The translations under genes and the position numbers were made by a program. A DNA stretch of 64,000 bases, from assembly GCA_002412885.1 (NCBI GenBank), contig DHVX01000025.1, positions 19,260 to 83,259 on the forward strand. Direction: 5' to 3'. A model generated the notes under the pieces. It had not been told where the DNA came from, ran no database searches, and worked only from the letters and a program-made list of their open reading frames with translations. This document shows, in pieces, positions 35,663 to 43,583 of the stretch. Within the stretch, counting starts at the first letter, position 1, and each line of letters begins with the position of its first letter. The stretch comes from Bacteroidales bacterium UBA5197 (lineage in GTDB: Bacteria; Bacteroidota; Bacteroidia; Bacteroidales; Lentimicrobiaceae).

Positions 35663-36051
35663 TGCGTTTTAAATCCTGAGATTTTTTTGCGGATCTTAAT
35701 CAATGTCGTTTAGCTAAGACTTCGGATTTGTAGTAAAGTGAATCAAATATCCTTCGACTCTGCTACCAATGACAGATTGTCATTTTATCCTTCGACTCCG
35801 CTCAGGAGGACATCGTACAGGGTTGAATATGAGTTTGTTAAATGAAGAAATGCTCCACTAACACGAATGTCACACTGAGTCCCGCACGTGCGGGAAAGAC
35901 GATATTCCTTAACTAAACGAAATTGTATCTTAATTAGAAAAGATTCTTTCTCACAAATGCCTGATGTTGAATCATAAACTTCAATAGTCAGGCATTTATT
36001 TTTTCAGATGCTGAACATCATAACTCTTTAAAGCATTCTCCTTGCTTTTCG
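35663..36051. repeat. Intergenic region with degenerate dispersed-type repeats and a perfect palindrome
   Basis: No gene is seen in this gap. It contains CCTTCGACTCTGCTAC (about 35752) and CCTTCGACTCCGCTCAGGA (about 35792), two copies of one motif, and then TCCCGCACGTGCGGGA (35880-35895), a perfect 16-bp palindrome, right after CACACTGAG. Such CTGAG/TCGA-type words are typical of dispersed intergenic repeats of Bacteroidota. A weak hairpin AAATC-CTGA-GATTT plus T-run (35671-35687) could terminate porQ. Confidence 0.5.
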
Positions 36052-36059
36052 TACTTTTG
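36052..36059 (+). promoter_or_regulatory. ispH promoter -7 element (TACTTTTG)
   Basis: TACTTTTG is followed by CAGT and the ATG at 36064. The arrangement is nearly identical to that of dnaB and implies a leaderless or almost leaderless mRNA. Confidence 0.55.
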
Positions 36060-36063
36060 CAGT

Positions 36064-36960
36064 ATGAATTCCACAATTCCCATCATTGAGATTGATCCTT
36101 CTGCAGGCTTCTGTTCCGGGGTGAATCGTGCCATCCGGTTTGCTGAAGAAAACCTTCAGTACCTTGATTCCTTGAGTTGTATTGGGAATCTGGTTCACAA
36201 TGAAGCTGAGCTGAAAAGGCTAAAAAGCCTGGGAATGAATTTTATAGAGCATGAAGATATTGGCCCTGAAACGAAAAATGTTTTTATCCGGGCTCACGGA
36301 GAACCTCCCGAAACTTATAAAAAGCTTGAAAGCAGCGAAAATCACATTGTAGATGCTACCTGTCCCGTTGTGCTTCGGCTTCAACGCAAGGTAAAAGAAA
36401 GCAGCCGGATTTTTCATGAAAATGGGAAAGGAAAAGTTATAATCTTTGGCAAGCCGGGTCATCCTGAAATTATCGGACTGCTGGGGCAAACATACGGCAA
36501 TGCAATTCTGGTTAAAAATATTGATGAAGCACATCAACTCGATTTCAGCTTGCCAATGGCTATTTTTGCGCAGACAACTGCAAATGAAGATGAGTACAAT
36601 TTATTGTGCCGGTTTATCAGCGAGCAATCGTTTCTGAAAACCGGATCGCACGGGAATGTTGAGATTTTTCAGAGCATCTGTCGTCAGATGAGTCAACGAG
36701 TACCCACATTACGCGGGTTTGCAAAAAGCCACGATATCATTATCTTTGTAAGTGGTTCAGAAAGCTCAAACGGTAAATACCTTGCCGGGATTTCCCGGGA
36801 GATCAATCCCCGCACATATGTTGTGAAAGACATCACTGAAATAGGAGACTGGTTTCAAATTACTGATCGTATCGGGATTTCAGGTGCTACATCAACCCCT
36901 TTGTGGCTGATGCAGTCGGTGGCTGATTATATTAAAAGTTCATTTGAACAGAAACAATAA
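36064..36960 (+). CDS. ispH: 4-hydroxy-3-methylbut-2-enyl diphosphate reductase
   Basis: The 298-residue iron-sulfur enzyme makes IPP and DMAPP in the last step of the non-mevalonate isoprenoid pathway. The three cluster cysteines are in AGFCSGVNRAI, VDATCPVVLRLQ and EIFQSICRQMSQRV. Other conserved motifs are GEPPET, GKPGHPEIIGLLGQ, FAQTTANEDEY, and SESSNGKYL (SSN loop). GISGATSTPLWL replaces the usual GASTP loop but is recognisable. Length is normal. recF begins 2 nt after its stop, so the two genes are co-transcribed. Confidence 0.96.
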   Translation: MNSTIPIIEIDPSAGFCSGVNRAIRFAEENLQYLDSLSCIGNLVHNEAELKRLKSLGMNFIEHEDIGPETKNVFIRAHGEPPETYKKLESSENHIVDATCPVVLRLQRKVKESSRIFHENGKGKVIIFGKPGHPEIIGLLGQTYGNAILVKNIDEAHQLDFSLPMAIFAQTTANEDEYNLLCRFISEQSFLKTGSHGNVEIFQSICRQMSQRVPTLRGFAKSHDIIIFVSGSESSNGKYLAGISREINPRTYVVKDITEIGDWFQITDRIGISGATSTPLWLMQSVADYIKSSFEQKQ

Positions 36961-36962
36961 AC

Positions 36963-38069
36963 ATGTACCTCAGAAAACTAACCTTATTTAATTTTAAAAA
37001 CTACAGCGAAGCTTCGCTGATGTTTTCTGAGAAGATAAATTGCTTCACAGGTCGCAATGGTGTTGGCAAAACCAATTTACTGGATGCCATTCACTACCTT
37101 TCATTTACTAAAAGTTATTTCAATCTGATTGATAGTCAGAATATAAGGCATGGCGAGGAGTTTTTTGCCATACACGGTCAGTTTGAAAGAAACGGCAGCG
37201 GAAGCAGTGAAGTAAGTTGTATTCAGCGCCGGAATCAGAAGAAGCAGTTCAGGATCAATTCCAAAGATTATGAACGGATGGCCGATCATATCGGTGAGTT
37301 TCCGCTGGTAATGGTTTCACCTTACGACAGAGATCTGATCAACGAAGGCAGCGAACTAAGACGAAAATATATCGATTCTGTAATTTCTCAGTTTGACCGT
37401 AATTATCTGGAAGACCTGATAACCTACAACAAATGTCTGGCTCAACGGAATGCTCTTCTGAAAGATTTTGCCGAAAAGCGCTATTTTGATTCCACCGCCC
37501 TTGAAATCTGGGATGAGCAGATGTTTGGACCGGCAGCCCGCATTTCGGCCCGGCGGATTGTATTTTTACAAGGCTTTCTTCCGGTGTTTAAAAAATACTT
37601 CGATTTTATAAGTATCGGCAGAGATGAAGTTGATATAATTTATTACACCGATCTGAGTACAGCAGACTTCCGTGAACTTCTGAAGGTTAATCTGCAACGC
37701 GATCTTGCAGCCAGATATACCACAGCAGGGGTTCACAAAGATGATCTGGAGTTTACCATCGGCGGATATCCGGTTAAAAAATTTGGTTCTCAGGGCCAGC
37801 AAAAATCGTTTGTACTTGCTGTTAAACTGGCACAGTTTGATTATACCCAAAACATTAAAAATTACAAACCCATACTTTTACTCGACGATATTTTCGATAA
37901 ACTTGATGGTGAAAGGGTTTCTCAATTGGTTAATCTGGTGGGCGATAATAGTTTCGGTCAGGTTTTTATCACCGATACCCAACCCGAAAGAGTCAATAAA
38001 ATATTTGAGTCTGCCAGCATCGATCATCGTATCTTTGAAGTGAGTGAAGGAAAAGCAATACTGGTTTAA
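36963..38069 (+). CDS. recF: DNA replication and repair protein RecF
   Basis: The 368-residue SMC-like ATPase helps load RecA at gaps through RecOR. Walker A is FTGRNGVGKTNLLDAIHYLSF near residue 30, the signature motif is KKFGSQGQQKSFVLAVKLAQ, and Walker B with D-loop is PILLLDDIFDKLDGERV. The GVHKDDLEFTIGG segment is also typical. Length is normal for the family. It starts 2 nt after ispH and is followed, after 105 nt, by the DUF721 gene, a common partner of recF. Confidence 0.96.
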   Translation: MYLRKLTLFNFKNYSEASLMFSEKINCFTGRNGVGKTNLLDAIHYLSFTKSYFNLIDSQNIRHGEEFFAIHGQFERNGSGSSEVSCIQRRNQKKQFRINSKDYERMADHIGEFPLVMVSPYDRDLINEGSELRRKYIDSVISQFDRNYLEDLITYNKCLAQRNALLKDFAEKRYFDSTALEIWDEQMFGPAARISARRIVFLQGFLPVFKKYFDFISIGRDEVDIIYYTDLSTADFRELLKVNLQRDLAARYTTAGVHKDDLEFTIGGYPVKKFGSQGQQKSFVLAVKLAQFDYTQNIKNYKPILLLDDIFDKLDGERVSQLVNLVGDNSFGQVFITDTQPERVNKIFESASIDHRIFEVSEGKAILV

Positions 38070-38174
38070 AATTGAAAATATGAACTGGTTTTGATACCAA
38101 TTCCGGCCTGATCCTATGAATGCAACGAATACAATTCAACTGTCTATCACATTCCCCCAAAAGCAAACCCTGTA

Positions 38175-38471
38175 ATGGCAAAACGAACCACCAACAACCA
38201 ATCGATCAGAGATGTAATAGAAGAACTGATCAATACCTACCGGATCAGCGATAAGCTGAATCAGGCAAGGGTTATAGGATTGTGGGATAGTGTGGTAGGG
38301 AAAATGATTGCCAGAGATACCACTCATCTTTATATCAAACACCGGACTTTATATGTAAAACTTAATTCTCCCGCATTGCGCGAAGAATTGGGTTTTGCCC
38401 GCACAAAACTGATAAAATCGCTCAATAAAGCTGCCGGTGCTGAGGTAATTGAAGATATTGCCTTTGTATGA
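38175..38471 (+). CDS. DUF721 (DciA-like) protein
   Basis: This 98-residue basic protein carries one DUF721/DciA domain: IRDVIEELINTYRISDKLNQARVIGLWDSVVGKMIARDTTHLYIKHRTLYVKLNSPALREELGFARTKLIKSLNK. The W-x-x-VVG and the strand LYVKLNSPALREEL are the defining features. DciA helps load the replicative helicase in bacteria without DnaC/DnaI, which would fit a genome whose DnaB is encoded in the same window. Proof would need experiments, since DUF721 proteins vary. It follows recF in the usual order. Confidence 0.88.
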   Translation: MAKRTTNNQSIRDVIEELINTYRISDKLNQARVIGLWDSVVGKMIARDTTHLYIKHRTLYVKLNSPALREELGFARTKLIKSLNKAAGAEVIEDIAFV

Positions 38472-38496
38472 TGAGTTAACCCTGTTTCTGAAAAGT

Positions 38497-40314
38497 TTAC
38501 CAGATTCCGATTCCATTAAATCCCTTTATGCTGACATAGAAATCATCGAGCAGTATTTCTTTTCGGGACTTATTCCAGATAAAAATTTTCATTTCGCCTT
38601 GCGCAGGAATAAATGGCAGTTCAAATTCATGTTTGAAATCTGACCAGACACCAGCATTAAAATTATCGGAAGATTCCAATACAAAACTTGAATAATAAAT
38701 GGGTTTCCCGTTTTCGATGATTGTACAAACCACTAAAGTATTTCCTTCGCGCATTGCTACTAGGGCATTTATATTAAGTTGTGCAATGAAAACATCACCT
38801 TCAATTATTTTTTTGAGCGGCGCATGAAATGCATCTGAATATTCGTTTTCAGGGCTGAGTTTATTAACGAATATCCCTGTGTTTGCCAATTCACTCCTGA
38901 AAATAAGCTTTCCGGGTTTCAGATACTCCTCAGTTTTTTCATAACCGGTGTGCCAATCAAAACTGCTCTGTTTAAAAGGAATAAGTTTTTGTTTGACAGC
39001 ATATTGATGGTATGTGTCCCATGAATCAGGGTTCAGGTAACATTTTTGGTAAGCAAGCGAGAATCGTACATTAAAATAAATCAGATATAAGAAAAGCGGA
39101 ACAAAGAGGGAAATAAGTAATTTTTTACGGTTAGAGATTATAAACTCCAACACAGCAGCCAGCGGGATGGCCATAAGTGCATAATATTCTACAAATGTCC
39201 GGTGCCCGAATCCGCAGCCAAATGACGGCATGTGCCATGAAGATGTCAGATATAAATGGATGAGAATAATTCCCACTACAAGCCATTGGTTCTGCTGCCG
39301 TTTCAGCAACATAAATATAGTACCTGCAAAAATCACCAGAACTGCCGGCGTATATGGAATCAGTCCGTTTTCAGGAGAGAAAAGTACTTTTATAATCTGT
39401 GGATTATTCCAGTTTGAGAATCCCTCATTGGCATATGAATAGTGAATGAACTGTCCCCACAGGAAATGCCAGTAAACCAATTGCGGAGAAATTACAATGA
39501 GAGTTACTGATATGATTATCAGAAGATTAATCGGCTTAAATAAAAATTGTAATCTTTGTTTTAATTGAGAGATTGAAGTTAGATCGAGAAACAGAATGAC
39601 AGGTAAAAAAATGATATTACTGGGCCGTATCAGAATAATCAAAGCGGCAATTACAACAGTTAAAATAAGAAACTTACGTTCAGGTTTTTGCCAGAGTTTG
39701 TCGGTTAAAGTCAGCAGAAAAGAGAAAAGTGCAAAAGAATAAACATGCGAAAGAAGTGGTTCCCTGAGGGTGTAATAAAACAGATTGGTGGCAGAAAAAA
39801 TCAGCAACAAGGTAATTGCAGATGTTATGGAACTATATCTTTTTCTCAGAAAAAACCATAAAGACAACAATCCGGCAAGGAGGTAAAAAACTGAGGCTGA
39901 ATAAGTAAAGTTGAAATAGGCTGGAGAAAAACCATCGGCATTTCCCCCTGAAGCGCGCTGATAAAGATGCGTTGCCAGAAAAAACGGACTAGTAACAATT
40001 GCAACACTACAGGTGTATTTATTGACCATTTTTCCATTGACAAACCCAAACCCATTTCCAAGCTTAAAATCTATGCTGTCGGGATATGCTTCCTGATGAA
40101 ATCCGTAAATAAATGTTGCCGGGAGGTAAATGTAATATCCTGATTTGTCAGAATATATCTCTGATTGCCAGTGACCTGACTCATAATCATTCAGGCTTCC
40201 GGCAAACCTGACAAGTAGAATATAAATGAGAATCAGACTAAAAAACAGAAGAACTGTCCGCTGATATTTCCGGAAAAAGCGCTCAAAGCTAAATTTCTGG
40301 GTTGAGTTGGACAA
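38497..40314 (-). CDS. Polytopic membrane protein, GT-C-like (function unknown)
   Basis: The 605-residue protein has about eleven predicted transmembrane helices in its first 420 residues. A periplasmic-type loop after helix 1 (DYESGHWQSEIYSDKSGYYIYLPATFI) contains acidic residues, as in GT-C lipid-linked glycosyltransferases. The C-terminal 180 residues (from about 425) are soluble and beta-rich. I do not recognise a named family, and the GT-C reading is based on topology only. It stands alone between DUF721 and the FAH-family gene, facing recF. Base composition does not stand out from its neighbours. Confidence 0.65.
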   Translation of the reverse strand: MSNSTQKFSFERFFRKYQRTVLLFFSLILIYILLVRFAGSLNDYESGHWQSEIYSDKSGYYIYLPATFIYGFHQEAYPDSIDFKLGNGFGFVNGKMVNKYTCSVAIVTSPFFLATHLYQRASGGNADGFSPAYFNFTYSASVFYLLAGLLSLWFFLRKRYSSITSAITLLLIFSATNLFYYTLREPLLSHVYSFALFSFLLTLTDKLWQKPERKFLILTVVIAALIILIRPSNIIFLPVILFLDLTSISQLKQRLQFLFKPINLLIIISVTLIVISPQLVYWHFLWGQFIHYSYANEGFSNWNNPQIIKVLFSPENGLIPYTPAVLVIFAGTIFMLLKRQQNQWLVVGIILIHLYLTSSWHMPSFGCGFGHRTFVEYYALMAIPLAAVLEFIISNRKKLLISLFVPLFLYLIYFNVRFSLAYQKCYLNPDSWDTYHQYAVKQKLIPFKQSSFDWHTGYEKTEEYLKPGKLIFRSELANTGIFVNKLSPENEYSDAFHAPLKKIIEGDVFIAQLNINALVAMREGNTLVVCTIIENGKPIYYSSFVLESSDNFNAGVWSDFKHEFELPFIPAQGEMKIFIWNKSRKEILLDDFYVSIKGFNGIGIW

Positions 40315-40370
40315 TCTGTTGTTTTGTTGGAGATTAAATTTCCCGTTCAGGTTACTAACCCGATTAATGT

Positions 40371-40982
40371 TTATCTGATGTTACAGAGCAGCAGCTTTTT
40401 ATCCCCGATAAATGCTTCCAATTTGTCACCGATCTTTACAGGTCCAACCCCGGCAGGTGTTCCGGTGAAAATGTAGTCGCCTTGTTTGAGCGTTACAAAT
40501 CTTGAAACGTATGCTATAATGGTATCAAACGAAAAGATCATATCACGGGAATTGCCTTTTTGTACCACTTCACCGTTTTTGTATAATCCAAAGTTTATGT
40601 CGTTAAGGTCGGCAAAAGATCCGAGGGGAATAAAATTACTCACAGGAGCTGAAAAGTCAAATGCTTTGGCTATTTCCCAGGGCAAGCCTTTTTCTTTGGC
40701 TTTTTGCTGAAGGTCGCGGGCGGTAAAATCAATTCCAACGCCAATCCCATCATAATATGTACTTGCAAATTTTTCCTGAATATTCCGGCCTACTTTATTG
40801 ATGTGAAGTACAAGTTCAGCTTCGTAATGAATGTCATTTGAAAACTCAGGGTAAAAAAATGGCTGATTGTTGCGCAATTGAGCTGATTCAGGTTTCATAA
40901 AGAACACGGGCTCAGCAGGAACGGGATTATTAAGTTCCTTTGCATGTTCGGTGTAATTTCTGCCTATGCAAATGATTTTCAT
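40371..40982 (-). CDS. Fumarylacetoacetate hydrolase (FAH) family protein
   Basis: The 203-residue protein is a small FAH-fold enzyme. The family core is MKIICIGRNYTEHAKELNNPVPAEPVFFMKPESAQL, the metal-binding HYEAELVLHI (E-x-E), DGIGVGIDFTARDLQQKAKEKGLPWEIAKAFDFSAPV and GDYIFTGTPAGVGPVKIGD. Members of this short class act as acylpyruvases or oxaloacetate tautomerases/decarboxylases; the exact substrate is not decidable here. It is a single gene between the GT-C-like membrane protein and a gap carrying a long inverted repeat. Confidence 0.92.
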   Translation of the reverse strand: MKIICIGRNYTEHAKELNNPVPAEPVFFMKPESAQLRNNQPFFYPEFSNDIHYEAELVLHINKVGRNIQEKFASTYYDGIGVGIDFTARDLQQKAKEKGLPWEIAKAFDFSAPVSNFIPLGSFADLNDINFGLYKNGEVVQKGNSRDMIFSFDTIIAYVSRFVTLKQGDYIFTGTPAGVGPVKIGDKLEAFIGDKKLLLCNIR

Positions 40983-41052
40983 GCGTTGAAAATTGCTTTT
41001 AATGGAAAAAAATATTGATAATCACTATTGTCCGGTGAAAATCGAAAATTTC

Positions 41053-41139
41053 TTTGCCACCAAATCTCCAAAACTCCAAATTACACAAAATTATTAATTA
41101 TATTGGTGAATTTTGGTGATTTCGTGTTTTGGTGGCAAA
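41053..41139. repeat. 87-bp interrupted inverted repeat (intergenic stem-loop)
   Basis: Perfect 11-bp outer arms TTTGCCACCAA (41053-41063) and TTGGTGGCAAA (41129-41139), with further partial pairing of CCAAAACTCC/GGTGAATTTTGG inside. It has the form of the dispersed CACCAAA/TTTGGTG-type stem-loop repeats found in many bacterial intergenic regions. Nothing else was recognised in the gap 40983-41259. Confidence 0.6.
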
Positions 41140-41259
41140 TTTTATAAAGTAAGGTATTGTTCTTAAACTTTTGTCAAAGAGAGTCAATATCAATCATTTG
41201 TGATAATATTAGAAACTTTCCCCGGACAACAATGATTGACAATTCCCAAATTTACTGAT

Positions 41260-42081
41260 CTAGATCTTCACTGAGCTTTTGTTAAATCCCCTCAGTTTAA
41301 TTGCTGTAATTACCTTTTTGGTGTAAAGCGGGAAATCAGCTTTCATCATCCAGTCGTAGTAGGAGGGTTCGTTGTTAAAAACTTCCTCAACGGATTTACC
41401 TTTATATTTTCCAAAATTAAAGGCTTCCTGGTTTTTATCGTTATAGATGATGTGCCCTACCAGATCAGCATTGCGGTTGTGAAACGAAAATTCATGCAGC
41501 ATACGTACATCGTTAACCACCGGAGTAGATACTTTTCCGTCTTTGTCGGAATATTCAACACCCTCATAACGTTCAAGTTGTGATAGTAACACTTCATAAG
41601 TAGCGCGGGTATCGGCTTCGGCAGAGTGAGCATTGACAATATCTTTGTTGCAATAGAATTTGTATGCCGCTTTTAATGTACGGGGTTCCATTTTATGGAA
41701 GATATTCTGAACATCAACAAACCTTCTGCCTTTAAGGTCAAAATCAACCTCAGCCCTTAAAAACTCCTCAACAAGTAGGGGAATGTCGAACTTATTCGAG
41801 TTATATCCACCCATGTCGCAATTCGCAAGAAACTGATTGAGCAAAGGAGCCAACACGGCAAAAGTTGGTTCATCTTTAACGTCAGCATCGGTTATCCCGT
41901 GAATGGCTGTAACCTCCGGAGGAATTGGAACACCCGGATTCACACGCCTTGTAAGGATTTCTTCTCTTCCGTCAGGGTGAACTTTTATAATGCTGATTTC
42001 TACTATCCTGTCAGTTCCCACATTTGTGCCGGTGGTTTCAAGGTCAAATATTGCTAAGGGTTTGGTAAGATTGAGTTTCAT
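41260..42081 (-). CDS. DnaQ-like 3'-5' exonuclease (Pol III epsilon family)
   Basis: The protein is 273 residues from ATG 42081; the longer frame would put 10 extra residues into the terminator region of the upstream gene. The exonuclease domain has Exo I LAIFDLETTGTNVGTDRIVEISI, Exo II GGYNSNKFDIPLLVEEFLRA, and Exo III AHSAEADTRATYEVL (the H-x(4)-D type). Residues about 215-273 form a second small domain (NFGKYKGKSVEEVFNNEPSYYDWMMKADFPLYTKKVI), the DUF3820-like GKYKG motif often fused to such exonucleases. It could proofread or trim DNA; whether it is the replicative epsilon subunit is uncertain. A terminator separates it from the upstream E2 gene. Confidence 0.9.
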   Translation of the reverse strand: MKLNLTKPLAIFDLETTGTNVGTDRIVEISIIKVHPDGREEILTRRVNPGVPIPPEVTAIHGITDADVKDEPTFAVLAPLLNQFLANCDMGGYNSNKFDIPLLVEEFLRAEVDFDLKGRRFVDVQNIFHKMEPRTLKAAYKFYCNKDIVNAHSAEADTRATYEVLLSQLERYEGVEYSDKDGKVSTPVVNDVRMLHEFSFHNRNADLVGHIIYNDKNQEAFNFGKYKGKSVEEVFNNEPSYYDWMMKADFPLYTKKVITAIKLRGFNKSSVKI

Positions 42082-42104
42082 GAATCTTGTATAAATAAAA
42101 AAAA

Positions 42105-42130
42105 GCATCACAGTTCAACTACTGTGATGC
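42105..42130 (-). terminator. Rho-independent terminator of the E2 gene
   Basis: Minus strand: GCATCACAGT, 6-nt loop, ACTGTGATGC and a run of eight T. Perfect 10-bp stem 25 nt after the stop of the E2 gene. Confidence 0.9.
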
Positions 42131-42154
42131 TGCGAATTTAACGTTTTTTTAGGT

Positions 42155-43477
42155 TTAGACTGCCCTGTTTGTATCGAAACTTTCGAGAAGTTGCTGCATC
42201 CGCTGCAAATACTTTCCTCCGAGAGCTCCATCAACAGTGCGGTGATCGTATGAAAGCGAGAGAATCATCAGATGCCTGATGGCAATTACATCTCCTTCGG
42301 GAGTTTCAAGCACGGCCGGTTTCTTTTTGATAACACCAATGCCAAGTATCGCTACCTGAGGCTGATTGATGATTGGCGATCCGGTAATGCTTCCGAAAGT
42401 TCCCAGATTGGTAATTGTAAAGGTGCCACCTGAAATATCGTCGGGCTCCAGTTTGTTTGAACGTGCTTTATTTGCAAGTGCGTTAACATCTTTAGCAAGA
42501 CCAAGCAGGTTTTTCTGATCGGCATTTTTAATTACCGGAACAATCAGGTTTCCATTGGGTAAAGCTGCTGCCATCCCAATGTTGATGTTCTTGCGTAGAA
42601 TAACTTTGTATCCGTCAACAGATGCATTTACGCCAGGAAAATCTTTAAGTGCCTGAGCTGCAGCTTCAATAAAGATAGGAGTGAAGGTAATTTTCTCTTT
42701 TTCGCGTTTCTGGAAATCGTCTTTCACCTTGTCGCGCCATCTTACGATGTTTGTCACATCAACTTCGATAAATGAAGTTACGTGTGGTGAAACCTGTGTT
42801 GACATCACCATATGATCGGCAATAAGCTTGCGCATACGATCCATTTCAACAATTTCGTCGCCTGCGCCGGCGGTTACCTGAGGAGCAGGTTTGCTGACTA
42901 CCGGAGTTGGCGCAGTATCTTTTACAGCAGCAGTTTCAGGGGCTTTTGAAGCTACGGCAGGAGCTGAAGTGCGGTTTTTCAGATATGACATAAGGTCTTC
43001 CTTGGTCACTCTGCCATCTTTGCCGGTTCCGGGAACTTTATCAAGTTCAGATTGCGCAATGCCTTCGGTTTTTGCAATATTTTTCACCAGCGGAGAGTAG
43101 AATCTGTCCGATGAGCTTTCAACGGCTTCTTCTTTTGCTGACTCAGTGGTTTCCGCTTTAACGGCAGGTTTTGAGTCTGCAACAGTTTCTTCTTTGGAAT
43201 CTGTTTCTGCAACTTCAGCTTCTCCTTCTTCGCCCGGATCAGTTTCAATAATAGCGATAACCTTTCCAACCGGAATTACATCGCCTTCATTAAAAAGAAC
43301 CTTGAGTAATTTTCCTTCGACCGGAGAGGGAATTTCAGAATCAACTTTATCGGTAGCTATTTCAACGATAGGATCGTCTTCTTCAATGCGGTCGCCCGGA
43401 TTTTTGAGCCATTTGGTAATGGTAGCTTCAATAATACTTTCGCCCAGTTTGGGCATTACAACTTCAAATTTTGCCAT
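42155..43477 (-). CDS. 2-oxoacid dehydrogenase E2 (dihydrolipoamide acyltransferase)
   Basis: The 440-residue core subunit of a 2-oxoacid dehydrogenase has an N-terminal lipoyl domain with the lipoylated Lys in EIATDKVDSEIPSP (about residue 43). A Glu/Ala/Lys-rich linker follows, then the E1/E3-binding domain (SPLVKNIAKTEGIAQSELDKVPGTGKDGRVTKEDLMSYL). The catalytic domain ends with the active-site SYDHRTVDGALGGKYLQRM. The lipoyl motif TDKVDSEIPSP and the lack of E1/E3 genes nearby fit a branched-chain or pyruvate complex whose other subunits are encoded elsewhere. The substrate cannot be settled by eye. Confidence 0.93.
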   Translation of the reverse strand: MAKFEVVMPKLGESIIEATITKWLKNPGDRIEEDDPIVEIATDKVDSEIPSPVEGKLLKVLFNEGDVIPVGKVIAIIETDPGEEGEAEVAETDSKEETVADSKPAVKAETTESAKEEAVESSSDRFYSPLVKNIAKTEGIAQSELDKVPGTGKDGRVTKEDLMSYLKNRTSAPAVASKAPETAAVKDTAPTPVVSKPAPQVTAGAGDEIVEMDRMRKLIADHMVMSTQVSPHVTSFIEVDVTNIVRWRDKVKDDFQKREKEKITFTPIFIEAAAQALKDFPGVNASVDGYKVILRKNINIGMAAALPNGNLIVPVIKNADQKNLLGLAKDVNALANKARSNKLEPDDISGGTFTITNLGTFGSITGSPIINQPQVAILGIGVIKKKPAVLETPEGDVIAIRHLMILSLSYDHRTVDGALGGKYLQRMQQLLESFDTNRAV

Positions 43478-43583
43478 TTTTTATGCTATTTTTAACTTGC
43501 AGACCTCTGGCGGGGTACTGCGGATTAGTGTCCATTCGCTGGCCTATTTAACAATCGGAGGTGAAAAAGGTTTACCAGTATTA

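Noticed and set aside
35880..35895. parS site for ParB
   Set aside because: The palindrome has the CACGTG centre but CG-rich flanks unlike the GTTTCACGTGAAAC-type consensus, and it lies 9 kb from parAB within repeat-like sequence.
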